Assembly: GCA_014084085.1 (NCBI GenBank)
Contig: NPFB01000011.1
Span: forward strand, 278,708 to 342,707
Length of the DNA: 64,000 bases
Origin: Hondaea fermentalgiana
Lineage: Eukaryota > Sar > Bigyra > Thraustochytrida > Thraustochytriidae
Direction: 5' to 3'
Shown here: piece after piece, positions 19,076 to 27,882 of the stretch
Layout of the letters: every line of letters starts with the position of its first letter
Position numbering within the stretch: the stretch's first letter is position 1
Position numbers and translations under genes: made by a program
Notes under the pieces: model-generated
Databases searched by the model: none
Told to the model about the DNA's origin: nothing
What the model saw: the letters and a program-made list of their open reading frames with translations, nothing else

Positions 19076-21067
19076 ATGGTGCCCGTGAGCGTGGCGCAGC
19101 GCGGCGCCAGTTTGCTGAAAAGCGCGCTCGGAGGAGGAGCAGCAGCAGCAGCAGGCGAGCCAGGGACGCTTGGCGAGGTCGCCGCGCCGCCGCCTGGATT
19201 GCTGAGGGCTGGCGGCAACTGGCGCAAGCTGGCGAGGCAGGGCGCCGACGTGGAGGACCCATGGGCAGACATGACGGCCTCGTGCAGCGTCGAGAGGGCC
19301 GAGGAGCTCGTGTATGACGTAAAAAACGATGTCTGGGTCACACACGAGCTGCTCGTGCGAATCAACACGGACGCCCCCGTGGCCAAGGGACGCATGCGCG
19401 AATGCTTTCGCATGAAGAAGATCGGCTTGGCGCCCGGAAGCCCCGGCAGCGGGGGCAAGTTCGTCAGCGAAGTGAAAGCGTGGGCGGACATGTGCAGTAA
19501 ATCAATCTGTGACGTGGTGCGGAATCTCGGCCGTCGCACGGCGTGTCGGGTGCGTACCAAGCTCGGCCTCAATGCCGTCAGCTTCCACCACCCAACAATT
19601 ATTACAGTGGGCGAGCTAATGCAGTGTGTTCGAGCCCAGGGCGCGCGTAGCGTTGCTCTGGCCTTTGCCGATGAGGGCCACAGCCTGCAAAAGGAAGACC
19701 TCGCAAACCTCGAGGCGCTCATTCAAAGTGGTCTGGCTGACGACTCTCGCTGGCAACGAACCACCGTCAACTTTATGGCCAAGCGCTACATGGCGGCCAA
19801 GGATGACACGCGCAAGGTCTACGAGGAGGATGTCATTATGCAGGAGGTGTGCAAGCTGCTGAGTGACCAATTCAATGCTCATGATCCAGCTCCCCCCAAA
19901 CGGATCGACATGCTGCACGTGGGCCTCATCCGCCTTATCGATCGGCCCGGTCAGCCGTTCCTGGGATATGAATGCTTCTTGCAAGGTCGTTATCACAAGT
20001 GGAACACCAACGCCGGATGGGCGGACACCATGACGGTCCGCCACACGCCACACGCCTTTAGTTTTGCTTCCTTTCGAGAGACGCAGGGCGCGGTAATGGT
20101 CGTTGATGTCCAAGGCATCAATGACTTGTACACGGATCCGCAAGTCCATACCCGAGATGGCGTTGGCTTTGGCGAGGGCAACCTTGGTGCGCGGGGCATG
20201 GCGCTCTTTTTGCGCCAATTCCGCTTCGATCTGAATCCCGTTGTGCAGTACATGGAGTACACCCCTTTTGCTCTCATGGAGGACGAGCAGGGCGAAGCAT
20301 CTGCGGATGAAGTGGAAAGGTACCGCTCCGGCAAGGCGTATCTGCGGAGCCAGGCGTGGTCCAAGCGTCGGCAGCTCTCGCGTCAGTCGTCCTCTTCCTC
20401 AGAGGGCCCCAGCATCGAGGAAATCGCCCTCGAGAGGGGCGTCAGCGTGGATGAAGACGCGTATGGCGTCCCAGAGTTCCTTCTGAACTGCGCAGAAACG
20501 CTCGACGTGGGCGAGTGCCCCATCACGCTCCGCGGCAATATTCCTCAAGAGGAGACGGCAGAAGCTGCTGTGCATGCTGCGCTCGCAAAGCTGTACGACG
20601 AGTGTGACGAGCGCGTCGTGTGCGAGGGCGTCAATCCAGAGGAGTGTTCCCGTTTCCACAAGTGGATGGCCGCCCTGGGTGGCTCGCAGCAAGCCATGAT
20701 CACCTGCGCGGAAGATTCGAGGACGAGTGCATCAAGCGTCACGAATTGGTATCATGTCGCTGCTCTTGCTGGTTCGCGTCCTGCGTGCTTGGCTGCTCTG
20801 GATCGCGTGCCGTCGGATGACTACATTCTTGCTATATTTTACACTCAGCGCGCACTTGACATTGACGATGGCAAGACGGATGCAGAGCGCAAGGTGCAGC
20901 TCGAGCCCACCTCTTTTGACCTCCACGGTCGTCTCGGAGCTGCTTTTCGGGCACTTGGGGAGATTGATACTTCTCAGATGCACTATCAGACCGCGGCTGA
21001 CCTTGCTTTGGAGGCTTGCGAGTTCAAGTGGCACGAGCACTATCTTGCGGCTCTTGATGAGTCGTAA
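19076..21067 (+). CDS. eEF2-kinase-like atypical alpha-kinase
   Basis: A 663-residue protein from the first in-frame ATG at 19076. The alpha-kinase domain is close to eukaryotic elongation factor 2 kinase: GRMRECFRMKKI, the ATP-lysine strand FMAKRYM (Lys at about 236), VYEEDVIMQE, then VVDVQGINDLYTDPQVHT and the glycine-rich FGEGNLGARGMALF. The C-terminal 150 residues resemble the helical Sel1-like repeats of eEF2K (HKWMAALGGSQQ, WYHVAALAGS, YQTAADLALEA). Family members phosphorylate eEF2 and slow elongation. An insertion of about 100 residues (about 115-230) sits between the MRECFR strand and the lysine strand, where human eEF2K has only a short linker. I see no obvious calmodulin-binding segment, though one could lie near residues 45-60. 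The extreme N-terminus is Ala/Gly-rich. Confidence 0.88.
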   Translation: MVPVSVAQRGASLLKSALGGGAAAAAGEPGTLGEVAAPPPGLLRAGGNWRKLARQGADVEDPWADMTASCSVERAEELVYDVKNDVWVTHELLVRINTDAPVAKGRMRECFRMKKIGLAPGSPGSGGKFVSEVKAWADMCSKSICDVVRNLGRRTACRVRTKLGLNAVSFHHPTIITVGELMQCVRAQGARSVALAFADEGHSLQKEDLANLEALIQSGLADDSRWQRTTVNFMAKRYMAAKDDTRKVYEEDVIMQEVCKLLSDQFNAHDPAPPKRIDMLHVGLIRLIDRPGQPFLGYECFLQGRYHKWNTNAGWADTMTVRHTPHAFSFASFRETQGAVMVVDVQGINDLYTDPQVHTRDGVGFGEGNLGARGMALFLRQFRFDLNPVVQYMEYTPFALMEDEQGEASADEVERYRSGKAYLRSQAWSKRRQLSRQSSSSSEGPSIEEIALERGVSVDEDAYGVPEFLLNCAETLDVGECPITLRGNIPQEETAEAAVHAALAKLYDECDERVVCEGVNPEECSRFHKWMAALGGSQQAMITCAEDSRTSASSVTNWYHVAALAGSRPACLAALDRVPSDDYILAIFYTQRALDIDDGKTDAERKVQLEPTSFDLHGRLGAAFRALGEIDTSQMHYQTAADLALEACEFKWHEHYLAALDES

Positions 21068-21473
21068 AGTTTGTCTTTTGGCCATGGCCGCAAAACACCC
21101 TAAAAATCCTGTTGTTGCTCGTTTTCAGAAATCTATTCTCTTTCTCTCTCTTTTTCTCTGTGTGGTGTGCAGTTGCGCTCCATTCCGTTTGGCAAAGGCT
21201 ATTTTTCACGGACGCTCTCGATGAGTCACCCTCTTCTTCAAGTCGTTGGTCGTTCTTTTTGGGGGAGAGGAAATGCGTTGCGCTGGCGGTCACGGGCAGA
21301 ACTTCATTAGAATTTCTGTCTCAACTCGAAGCCAGCCTCGAACCAAAACCGTTTGACGAAGTTGGCGTCGCGGTGCGTCTGGGCGCTGACGTGGTGGTGC
21401 GCGCAAGGTCTCCAAGGGAAGGAGGGAGCGAGCGCGCAAGAGAAGCTGCTGCGCGTCGCGGCAAAGCGCGACC
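21068..21473. other. Intergenic between the alpha-kinase and TTLL1
   Basis: About 400 bp between two plus-strand genes. A pyrimidine-rich CTCTCTTTTT stretch at about 21135-21165 probably belongs to the 3' UTR. Nothing else is recognised. Confidence 0.5.
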
Positions 21474-22799
21474 ATGACGGGCGAGACAGGGGATGTTGCG
21501 CCGGCGCGCGTTATCAGGTGGAAGATGGACTTTGACAAACAGTGCTTGCTGGGCTGCTTTGACAGAAGAGGCTGGGAACGCTGCTCAGACGCGAGCGACC
21601 AGGACTGGCATGTATACTGGGCCAATGTGGGCACCGTGAAGCAACTCTTTAGCCCAGACTGCGTGTATCGACTCCGCGACGGCCAGCTCATTAATCACTT
21701 TCCGAATCACTACGAACTCACGCGCAAGGACCTGCTCGTAAAGAACATTAAGCGGTACCGAAAGGAGCTGCTCGCGCTCCAGCAGCAACAACAGCAACAA
21801 CGACCACGATCTTCGGCACCTGCTGGGCCCCAACGTGGCACTCACTGGCAAACGGTTGCCGACGCGGACGTCAATCCCGGTGCTCTTGCCCACGTGCCTT
21901 GCAACTTTTTGCCACCAACATACGTGCTCCCTGTGGACTATTCCTTGTTTCTCGAAGAGTTCCGACGGAACCCCAATAGCGTGTGGATCATGAAACCAAC
22001 TTCGAAGGCGCGCGGAGTGGGCATCTTTCTCGTCACCAAGCTACACCAAATCAAGAAATGGGCTTCCAAGGGAAATGGTCAAGACGTTTACGTCATTTCC
22101 AAGTACATTGAGCGTCCTCTGCTGATTGGAGGTCGCAAGTTCGATCTTCGCATGTATGTTCTCGTTACCTCGTATCGGCCGCTCAAGGCATTCTTGTACC
22201 AGGATGGTTTCGCTCGGTTTTGCAACGAAAAGTATTCGGGCAGCGCTGCCGATCGTGACAATCACTACATGCACCTCACCAACGTTGCCGTGCAAAAACA
22301 CAATGAAGACTACAATGAAAATCATGGCGGAAAATGGAGTTTGGCCAACCTGCGACTCTATCTCCAGGCAATGTACGGCGCCGACGCCACAGCGCGTCTG
22401 TTCGAGGAGCTCGAGAGCGTCATTCTCGTGTCGATCAAAGCTGTGCAGAATGTGATCATGAATGAGCGGCACTGCTTTGAATGCTATGGATATGACTTGC
22501 TCATTGATGAGAATCTCAAGGTGTGGCTCATCGAGGTGAATGCGTCGCCTGCTCTCACCGCCACCACCAAGAGCGATCGATCGCTCAAACACTCGCTCGT
22601 GCACAACATTTTCAATATTCTCTTGCCTGAGGACCTTCCTGAGAACCCCAAGGAGCGCGAACAGCGCATGCAAGAGATTATTGCATCGTCAAACTTTGTC
22701 ACGCTCTGCAATGAAGAGTCGTCGGCCACCGCTTCGAGTGCGCTGACGTCCTCGTCTTCCTCGGTTCCAGCAAGACGCGTCACAGGCACATGGCGCTGA
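21474..22799 (+). CDS. TTLL1: TTLL1-type tubulin polyglutamylase
   Basis: A 441-residue tubulin-tyrosine-ligase-like protein of the TTLL1 subtype, the catalytic subunit that adds glutamate side chains to tubulin in axonemes and centrioles. Diagnostic features are NHFPNHYELTRKDLLVKNIK, the ATP-grasp segment WIMKPTSKARGVGIFL, LLIGGRKFDLRMYVLV, HLTNVAVQKH, HGGKWSLANLRLYL, HCFECYGYDLLID and WLIEVNASPALT. Length and start agree with the family (human about 420). A poly-Gln run at about residues 102-109, coded by CAG/CAA, is a lineage-specific insertion. The gene implies a flagellate stage or centrioles. Confidence 0.95.
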   Translation: MTGETGDVAPARVIRWKMDFDKQCLLGCFDRRGWERCSDASDQDWHVYWANVGTVKQLFSPDCVYRLRDGQLINHFPNHYELTRKDLLVKNIKRYRKELLALQQQQQQQRPRSSAPAGPQRGTHWQTVADADVNPGALAHVPCNFLPPTYVLPVDYSLFLEEFRRNPNSVWIMKPTSKARGVGIFLVTKLHQIKKWASKGNGQDVYVISKYIERPLLIGGRKFDLRMYVLVTSYRPLKAFLYQDGFARFCNEKYSGSAADRDNHYMHLTNVAVQKHNEDYNENHGGKWSLANLRLYLQAMYGADATARLFEELESVILVSIKAVQNVIMNERHCFECYGYDLLIDENLKVWLIEVNASPALTATTKSDRSLKHSLVHNIFNILLPEDLPENPKEREQRMQEIIASSNFVTLCNEESSATASSALTSSSSSVPARRVTGTWR

Positions 22800-22981
22800 C
22801 GTATCTGTCTGTCCTGCTTTGTCTGTATGTACATTCCTAATTGATATGTTTTGATTTCGAAAAAGAATTGGTTTGTTCGACACAAACACGGTCAGTGTGC
22901 TGGGTGGGGCCAGGGTGAGCAAGACTCTTTCTTTTTTGGGAGGGAGAAAAAAAGAAACACCGACTTTTTTTTGTCCACTTT

Positions 22982-24463
22982 TCATGCGCGGCAGTCTGTG
23001 CGATCCATGACGACCGCGTCTTCGCGGGCAAAAGATCCGAGCGGCGTGATGGGTTGCTCAGGGAAGTGGTCGAAATCGTGCGGGTTGCGATGCCAAGTCC
23101 AATTGGCGTGCGTTGCGTTTTGGATTTCCATCGAAGCAAAGCCAAAGCTCGACTGGCGAAAAGCTGACCATGAGGGCGCTAGCGCGCCGATGCGTAGAAA
23201 GGGAGAAGCCTTTTCGCGGTTTCCTCCGTCGCCCACCACCACGTACGTGGGACCGCACGTCGAGGGTCGGCCATATTGCATTGGCGTCGTGCGCTCATAG
23301 GCGTGGACGTGTCCACTAATGACCAAATCAACGTGATGCTCGACAAAGAGCGGCTCCATGCCCGTGCGCATGGGCTTGGCCTTTTCGTGGTGCGAAGGGT
23401 TACTGCAGTAAAAGGGAGCATGAAATTGTACAATGATCCATGGCGTCTTGTCACGTCCTTGCGAGGCCCGTTCCAGCTCGAGCTCGAGCCAGCGAAATTG
23501 GGCCGATCCGGGCTCGGTGCGACAATAGCTGCACAGGGACAGAAAATGCACAGGCCCACGGCGCTCCGCGAACCACAGTTCACGCGCTGTCGAGCCATAG
23601 CGGTCCAAGTAACCACCATACGCCTCTTGTGCCGAGAGTTCGTGGTTTCCCGGAGCCCACATTGTCACAACCGAGCTCAACAGTGGTTCAGCAAGGCGAC
23701 CAAAACTGTCCCAGCGCAGCGGCTCGCCGTCACTGTACGCAAGGTCACCAGCGTACAACAGCGTGCTTGCGCGCTTTGCGCGAAGCCACGACAGGGCGCC
23801 GTGGTAGGTTGCGTTTGAGTACCGCGTTTGGCCGCCATCGGCAATGACAGCAAAGGAAAAAATGCCGTCACTTTGGTCAGGGTCAACGCGGGGGTACTTG
23901 CCAGCGGCAGGCGGCGTGATGAAGTGCGCAGCGTTTTCGCGCCCGCCGACATTGCAAATGTACTCTGTGTCAACGTCTACCTGCACGGCGCATCTGTGAA
24001 GGTATGGAGAAGTGTAGATTCCGCTTCGAAGATTGTAGTCGGCGGTGCTACTGATTAGATTGCTGTACGTGATGGCCCGACCAGATCCATGCGCGCGATT
24101 GGAGTTGTTCTTGGCGGACGAGCATAAACACGAAGTTTCCGTGGGTGCCTCTGAGCTGTTTGTTGCATACATGATTTCAATCGTCCATTCTCCACCCTCG
24201 CAGTCCCGGCCTACTGCTGCGATTCGGACCGAGACTTGCCTCGCAGGTGCAGTATTCGTTTCGCCATTTGCACGCTCGAATTCTTCATCACTGAGGAGAT
24301 GTTCGAGCGGCAGATCTGCGCCGGGTCCTGGGCGCACATAAAGCGCTTCCCTATCGTTTGCAAATGTTTCGGTTGTCGTCGTCAGTGTCGCCGTTGTGAC
24401 GGGTGTTGCCACGAGCGCAGCTACAGCAGCAGCAGCGAGCGCTGCAGAGCTTTGGAGTCGCAT
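22982..24463 (-). CDS. Secreted purple acid phosphatase-type metallophosphoesterase
   Basis: A 493-residue protein with an N-terminal signal peptide (about residues 1-25, Ala/Val-rich). The binuclear metal motifs of purple acid phosphatases occur in order: an Asp in VIADGGQT (about 209, where most members have GDLG), GDLAYSDG (239-246), GNHE (272-275), VQFHAPFY, and GHVHAYERT. Before them lies a fibronectin-like N-terminal part ending in RSGIYTSPYLHRC. The enzyme should release phosphate from esters outside the cell or in the secretory/vacuolar system. The C-terminus has no membrane anchor. It converges with TTLL1, with only about 180 bp between stop codons. Confidence 0.9.
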   Translation of the reverse strand: MRLQSSAALAAAAVAALVATPVTTATLTTTTETFANDREALYVRPGPGADLPLEHLLSDEEFERANGETNTAPARQVSVRIAAVGRDCEGGEWTIEIMYATNSSEAPTETSCLCSSAKNNSNRAHGSGRAITYSNLISSTADYNLRSGIYTSPYLHRCAVQVDVDTEYICNVGGRENAAHFITPPAAGKYPRVDPDQSDGIFSFAVIADGGQTRYSNATYHGALSWLRAKRASTLLYAGDLAYSDGEPLRWDSFGRLAEPLLSSVVTMWAPGNHELSAQEAYGGYLDRYGSTARELWFAERRGPVHFLSLCSYCRTEPGSAQFRWLELELERASQGRDKTPWIIVQFHAPFYCSNPSHHEKAKPMRTGMEPLFVEHHVDLVISGHVHAYERTTPMQYGRPSTCGPTYVVVGDGGNREKASPFLRIGALAPSWSAFRQSSFGFASMEIQNATHANWTWHRNPHDFDHFPEQPITPLGSFAREDAVVMDRTDCRA

Positions 24464-24888
24464 GTTGCGCTTTCAGGCGAGGCGGGTTGGGCGTGTGCGT
24501 GGTTACCTTGTGCTGCGCAGCGATTGTTCTCTCGGTCGCCGACTCTTGTGAGTGAGGTTAACACTTTACTGTCAGTCGAGTCTGGCGTCCCCAGCGTGCG
24601 TTGGGAAAAGAATCTTTTGCTGCATAGATGCCATCGGATGATCGATTTCATGAAACCGACCTATTGTGATCGAAATCTGATTTAGGTGGGATTTCAACGT
24701 GGCTGCTGTTTGGTCCTAACCATCTCAGCTTTCTTGCACATCATCGCGCGAAATCAGAGTAGACTAGACCAGATCATTGCGCGACTCGACGCTTGCACGA
24801 GAGCGAGGCACATACGAAGAAGACGAGAGTGGAGGGAACGCGAGTAGACATTTGTAGGGACCGGCGCCGGGCTCACTGCAGTATCGCG
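24464..24888. promoter_or_regulatory. Bidirectional promoter region (acid phosphatase / RNase HII)
   Basis: 425 bp between two divergent start codons, so both promoters must lie here or overlap. No TATA box or named operator is evident. Confidence 0.45.
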
Positions 24889-25902
24889 ATGCAACGGAGA
24901 TCGACACGCCTCGCGGCGCTAGCCTTGTCAGCCCCGACACCTCGCACGCTGACGACGGCTACGCGGGCGACGAGGCGACGCGCGGGCGAGGCAAAAACGA
25001 GTGATGGCGAGACAAAAGTTGCGGCAAGAGCGACAAAGCGTGCCAGAAAAACGATCACGAGTTCGGAAACAGCAGCCAAGGAGGCAACGGCGAAAAAGGC
25101 CAAAGCTTTGGGGCCTAGCAAGGACCGAGAGAATGGGCTTCGTAAACTTGAGGGCTTCAAGGTTGTTGCAGGTGCGGACGAGGCCGGACGTGGTCCCTTG
25201 GCGGGACCTGTGGTTGCCGCAGCATGCGTGGTGCCAGAACACGTCACCTTTGAGGGCGTGGAAGACAGCAAGCGCGTGTCAGAGACCGACCGCGAGCGCC
25301 TTTATCATGAGATTACTTCCCATCCGGAGGTCTCGTACGGCATCAGTCAGGCTTCGCCAGCAGAGATCGACGAGTACAATATTTTGCAAGCTTCGCTTCG
25401 CGCAATGAGTCGCGCTGTGGCTGCGCTTTCACCAAGCGCAGATTTTGTTCTTATTGACGGTCCGCATTTGCCAAAGGACCTTCCTGCCTCAGTGCAGGGC
25501 AAGGAAGCCGTCATCAAGGGAGATAGCAAAATATATGCCATTGCCTGCGCATCTATTCTTGCCAAAGTTACCCGCGATCGCATCATGGTGGAACTCGACA
25601 AGACCTACCCCATCTACGGCTTTGCGAAACACAAGGGTTACCCAACCGCTGCACATCGCGCTGCCGTTGCGACGCATGGCCCAAGCGAGGTTCACCGGCA
25701 ATCGTTTGCGCCGGTACGTCTTGCGGCCGAGGCAGCGCGTCTTCGCGCCGAAAAGGCCACGCAAGCTCTCGCAGAGGAGGACCCCGAGGTTGCGCAAGAA
25801 AAGGAAAAGCAAGGCAAGGAAAAGGAGCACAAGGAAATTTCTACGGCGCCAACGCGCAAGCTGCGCGCCAAGCGCACCAAGCGCCAGCACCAGGCATCAT
25901 GA
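24889..25902 (+). CDS. Bacterial-type ribonuclease HII, presequence-like N-terminus
   Basis: A 337-residue protein starting at the ATG at 24889; upstream in-frame sequence lacks an ATG. The first 90 residues are rich in Arg, Ala, Ser, Thr and Lys with almost no acidic residues at the very start (MQRRSTRLAALAL), like a mitochondrial presequence followed by a basic linker. The RNase HII core follows: GADEAGRGPLAGPVVAA with catalytic Asp/Glu at 97-98, a DSKRVSE segment, LIDGP, and ASILAKVTRDR, then HKGYPT. This is the short monomeric bacterial RNase HII style rather than the eukaryotic RNase H2A subunit. It removes ribonucleotides from RNA/DNA hybrids, here probably in an organelle. A Lys/Glu-rich tail of about 60 residues follows the domain. 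Confidence 0.9.
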   Translation: MQRRSTRLAALALSAPTPRTLTTATRATRRRAGEAKTSDGETKVAARATKRARKTITSSETAAKEATAKKAKALGPSKDRENGLRKLEGFKVVAGADEAGRGPLAGPVVAAACVVPEHVTFEGVEDSKRVSETDRERLYHEITSHPEVSYGISQASPAEIDEYNILQASLRAMSRAVAALSPSADFVLIDGPHLPKDLPASVQGKEAVIKGDSKIYAIACASILAKVTRDRIMVELDKTYPIYGFAKHKGYPTAAHRAAVATHGPSEVHRQSFAPVRLAAEAARLRAEKATQALAEEDPEVAQEKEKQGKEKEHKEISTAPTRKLRAKRTKRQHQAS

Positions 25903-26542
25903 GGCACATAAAGCAGACTACGTCGCACGTCTTGTCGACGTCAGCGACCTTTCTTTTCTTTTCCAGAAGCTTTCTTTCCTTTTCTGTCAAAATTTGGGCA
26001 TAATCATTCCTTTTTCTTTTTTCGAGTACTACGAGTCCAGTGCGTCGCCGTTGGGGCCTGCAACGAGTTAATCGACAGAGAGTTGGTTGCTCGAAACTTG
26101 TTCATGTTGTTTGCTGCAGTGAGTAATGATTTGAGTCGAGGCTAAAACATAGATGAGTCTTGCTTTCTTCGCGGGAACGAGTGAGGACAGAAAAATGGAC
26201 CCCTGTTCACCGGCCATCTTGTCGGCGCCTCTTGCTGCCAAGGCATACGTTTCGTGCTCCCCCCCCCCCCCCCCCCCCCCAAATTAGTACGGCAGCACTT
26301 GTAACTGCTACGAGGACGCAGGCTTCGCGTCTGGACTGGCTCGTACCCACTCTGTCGATCGATCGATCCATCGACGAGCCGGCCAGCCATGCAAGGTCGT
26401 CCACACATGGCTGGCGAGGAAACGTCGCGGAAAGGCGCGCGGGTCGGCCGTCCAGAGAGCGCCAGAGAAGTGGGACGTCGCAGCAGCGAGCGCAGCGCGA
26501 CAGGAGCCGACGTCCATGATGACGTGCCGCCAGCCACGGCGT
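25903..26542. other. Intergenic with poly-C tract
   Basis: About 640 bp downstream of RNase HII. The first 200 bp are T-rich (3' UTR-like). A 22-base C homopolymer lies at 26259-26280 and a GATC repeat at 26358-26372. No convincing gene. Confidence 0.5.
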
Positions 26543-26701
26543 TCAGTCTAGTGGCGGTGGCATCCACTTTGCCAGGCGCCTTCTCCTCGCGTCCGCCGGA
26601 ACGACGTTGCTCCAAGTCCACTGCAGCATTCTTATCCGGTATACCTCAGCCAGCTCTGCCTTGCTGTACACTTTGGGGACTGCGACGTTTTTTAAGCGCA
26701 T
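26543..26701 (-). CDS. Possible small protein or first exon, 52 residues
   Basis: From an ATG at 26701 the minus strand encodes 52 residues with ordered, non-repetitive composition (RLKNVAVPKVYSKAELAEVY, then WTWSNVVP). This contrasts with the repetitive frames around it. It could be a short standalone protein or the first exon of a minus-strand gene whose later part I cannot find. It ends in a basic stretch, RRRRLAKW. The family is not recognised. Confidence 0.25.
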   Translation of the reverse strand: MRLKNVAVPKVYSKAELAEVYRIRMLQWTWSNVVPADARRRRLAKWMPPPLD

Positions 26702-27387
26702 GACTGTGGGCCACAACCATACCGCACCTGCTGCCGCTGCTGCCGCTGCGTCGCGCCGACTCGCCGAGCGGCGCGGCACTTCGCTCGCTCGCGCGCGCGT
26801 CCTGGGGCGGAGTCCAGGACCCCGCCAGCTGCGCTGCACCTGGCTGGCGCGAGCAGCTGCAGCTTCTCCGCGGGCGGCAGCGGCGGCGGCGGCGGCTCCG
26901 CTGGCCCCGTTCCGGGTATCAAGCTGGCTGTGGCACTGGCTATGGCACTAGCTGTGGGCTCTGCCGTGCAGAGCGCACAGCAGCAGCAGCAGTTGAAGCA
27001 GCTGCAGGAGCTTGGCGGCGGCGAGGGCGTTGCGCGAAAGATGGACTGCGCGGAGACCGATGATGGCGGTTCCCAACGGCATTGCTCGTGGAGAGCAGCG
27101 GTTTGACGACTGATGGCAAGAACGCAGAGTGGCTGTGGGAGAGGTGAACAGGCTCTACTCGGAGGGCCTAGGGCCCACAAGTCCAAGTTTAGCTTCTCTA
27201 GAGGGACAAGAGAAGCAGCTCGAGGGTGCTGGACGGCATCCCGTGAGCGAGAAGCGGCCAGGCCTTGGTTTCGGCCGGCGTGGCGGTCGCAGATTGGCCA
27301 ACCTGACAGTAAGCAAACGAACGCACGGCACAGCAAATACCGAACAGGGAGAGACGGCGCGATCGTGAACTACGGAGGGCGAGAGAA
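26702..27387 (+). other. Unresolved interval with likely plus-strand coding pieces
   Basis: Two stretches look coding on the plus strand but in different frames. One is at about 26920-27050: a hydrophobic helix GIKLAVALAMALAVGSAVQS followed by a Gln/Leu-rich helix. The other is at about 27129-27310: EVNRLYSEGLGPTSPSLASL to GRRGGRRLANL, ending at a donor-like ACA|GTAAGC. They may be exons of one small membrane-protein gene that ends in the next feature. Neither has a confirmed start, and the join between them is not evident. Confidence 0.3.
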
Positions 27388-27630
27388 ATGCCGAGCAGCG
27401 AGAAGAGTGCCCCAGCGCCGTTGACCGATGCGCAGATTGAGAACATCGTGATGGAGATCCTTCAAAACCCGGCCGCGGAAATCGATGCAGGCCAAGACGC
27501 GGGCTTGGGCCTTGGCGCTGGACAAGAAGCAGGCCCAAATCCAACTGGGGCGCAACACTACCGCGAACGTCTCTTCGCCGTAGACGAGCTTCCGATATGG
27601 AAGCCGCAATCTTCGCCAATCAGCAAATGA
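27388..27630 (+). CDS. Hypothetical protein, 80 residues, or last exon of a spliced gene
   Basis: An ATG at 27388 opens 80 residues with sensible composition: PLTDAQIENIVMEILQNPAA, then a Gly/Ala/Asp-rich linker, then YRERLFAVDELPIWKPQSS. A donor-like GTAAGC lies 78 bp upstream at 27310, and this segment could equally be the final exon of a gene beginning in the previous interval. I do not recognise it. Confidence 0.4.
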   Translation: MPSSEKSAPAPLTDAQIENIVMEILQNPAAEIDAGQDAGLGLGAGQEAGPNPTGAQHYRERLFAVDELPIWKPQSSPISK

Positions 27631-27882
27631 GGCCACGAACATGCATGGAGATCTCTCCTTCCTCTTTTGGCTTAGCAAATGTAGCCCGTCTGACGGCAAA
27701 GCGATCGAGGCGACAACTGCTTCTTTCTTATACTCGTGTACCAACTTTAAACCATTTGTTTGTTTGAATGTTTGTTTGTTGTTTCGTTATCTGACAAGTC
27801 TGAAACGTATGAAACCATATTTCCAGAGAATGTGAGCTTGCCTTGCGCTACTTTCCTCGTTTTTCCTTCGTGCACGTTGGAC

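Noticed and set aside
22982..24463. Loss of acid phosphatase activity because motif 1 is ADGG rather than GDLG
   Set aside because: The metal-binding Asp is kept and all four later motifs are intact, so the enzyme is probably active.
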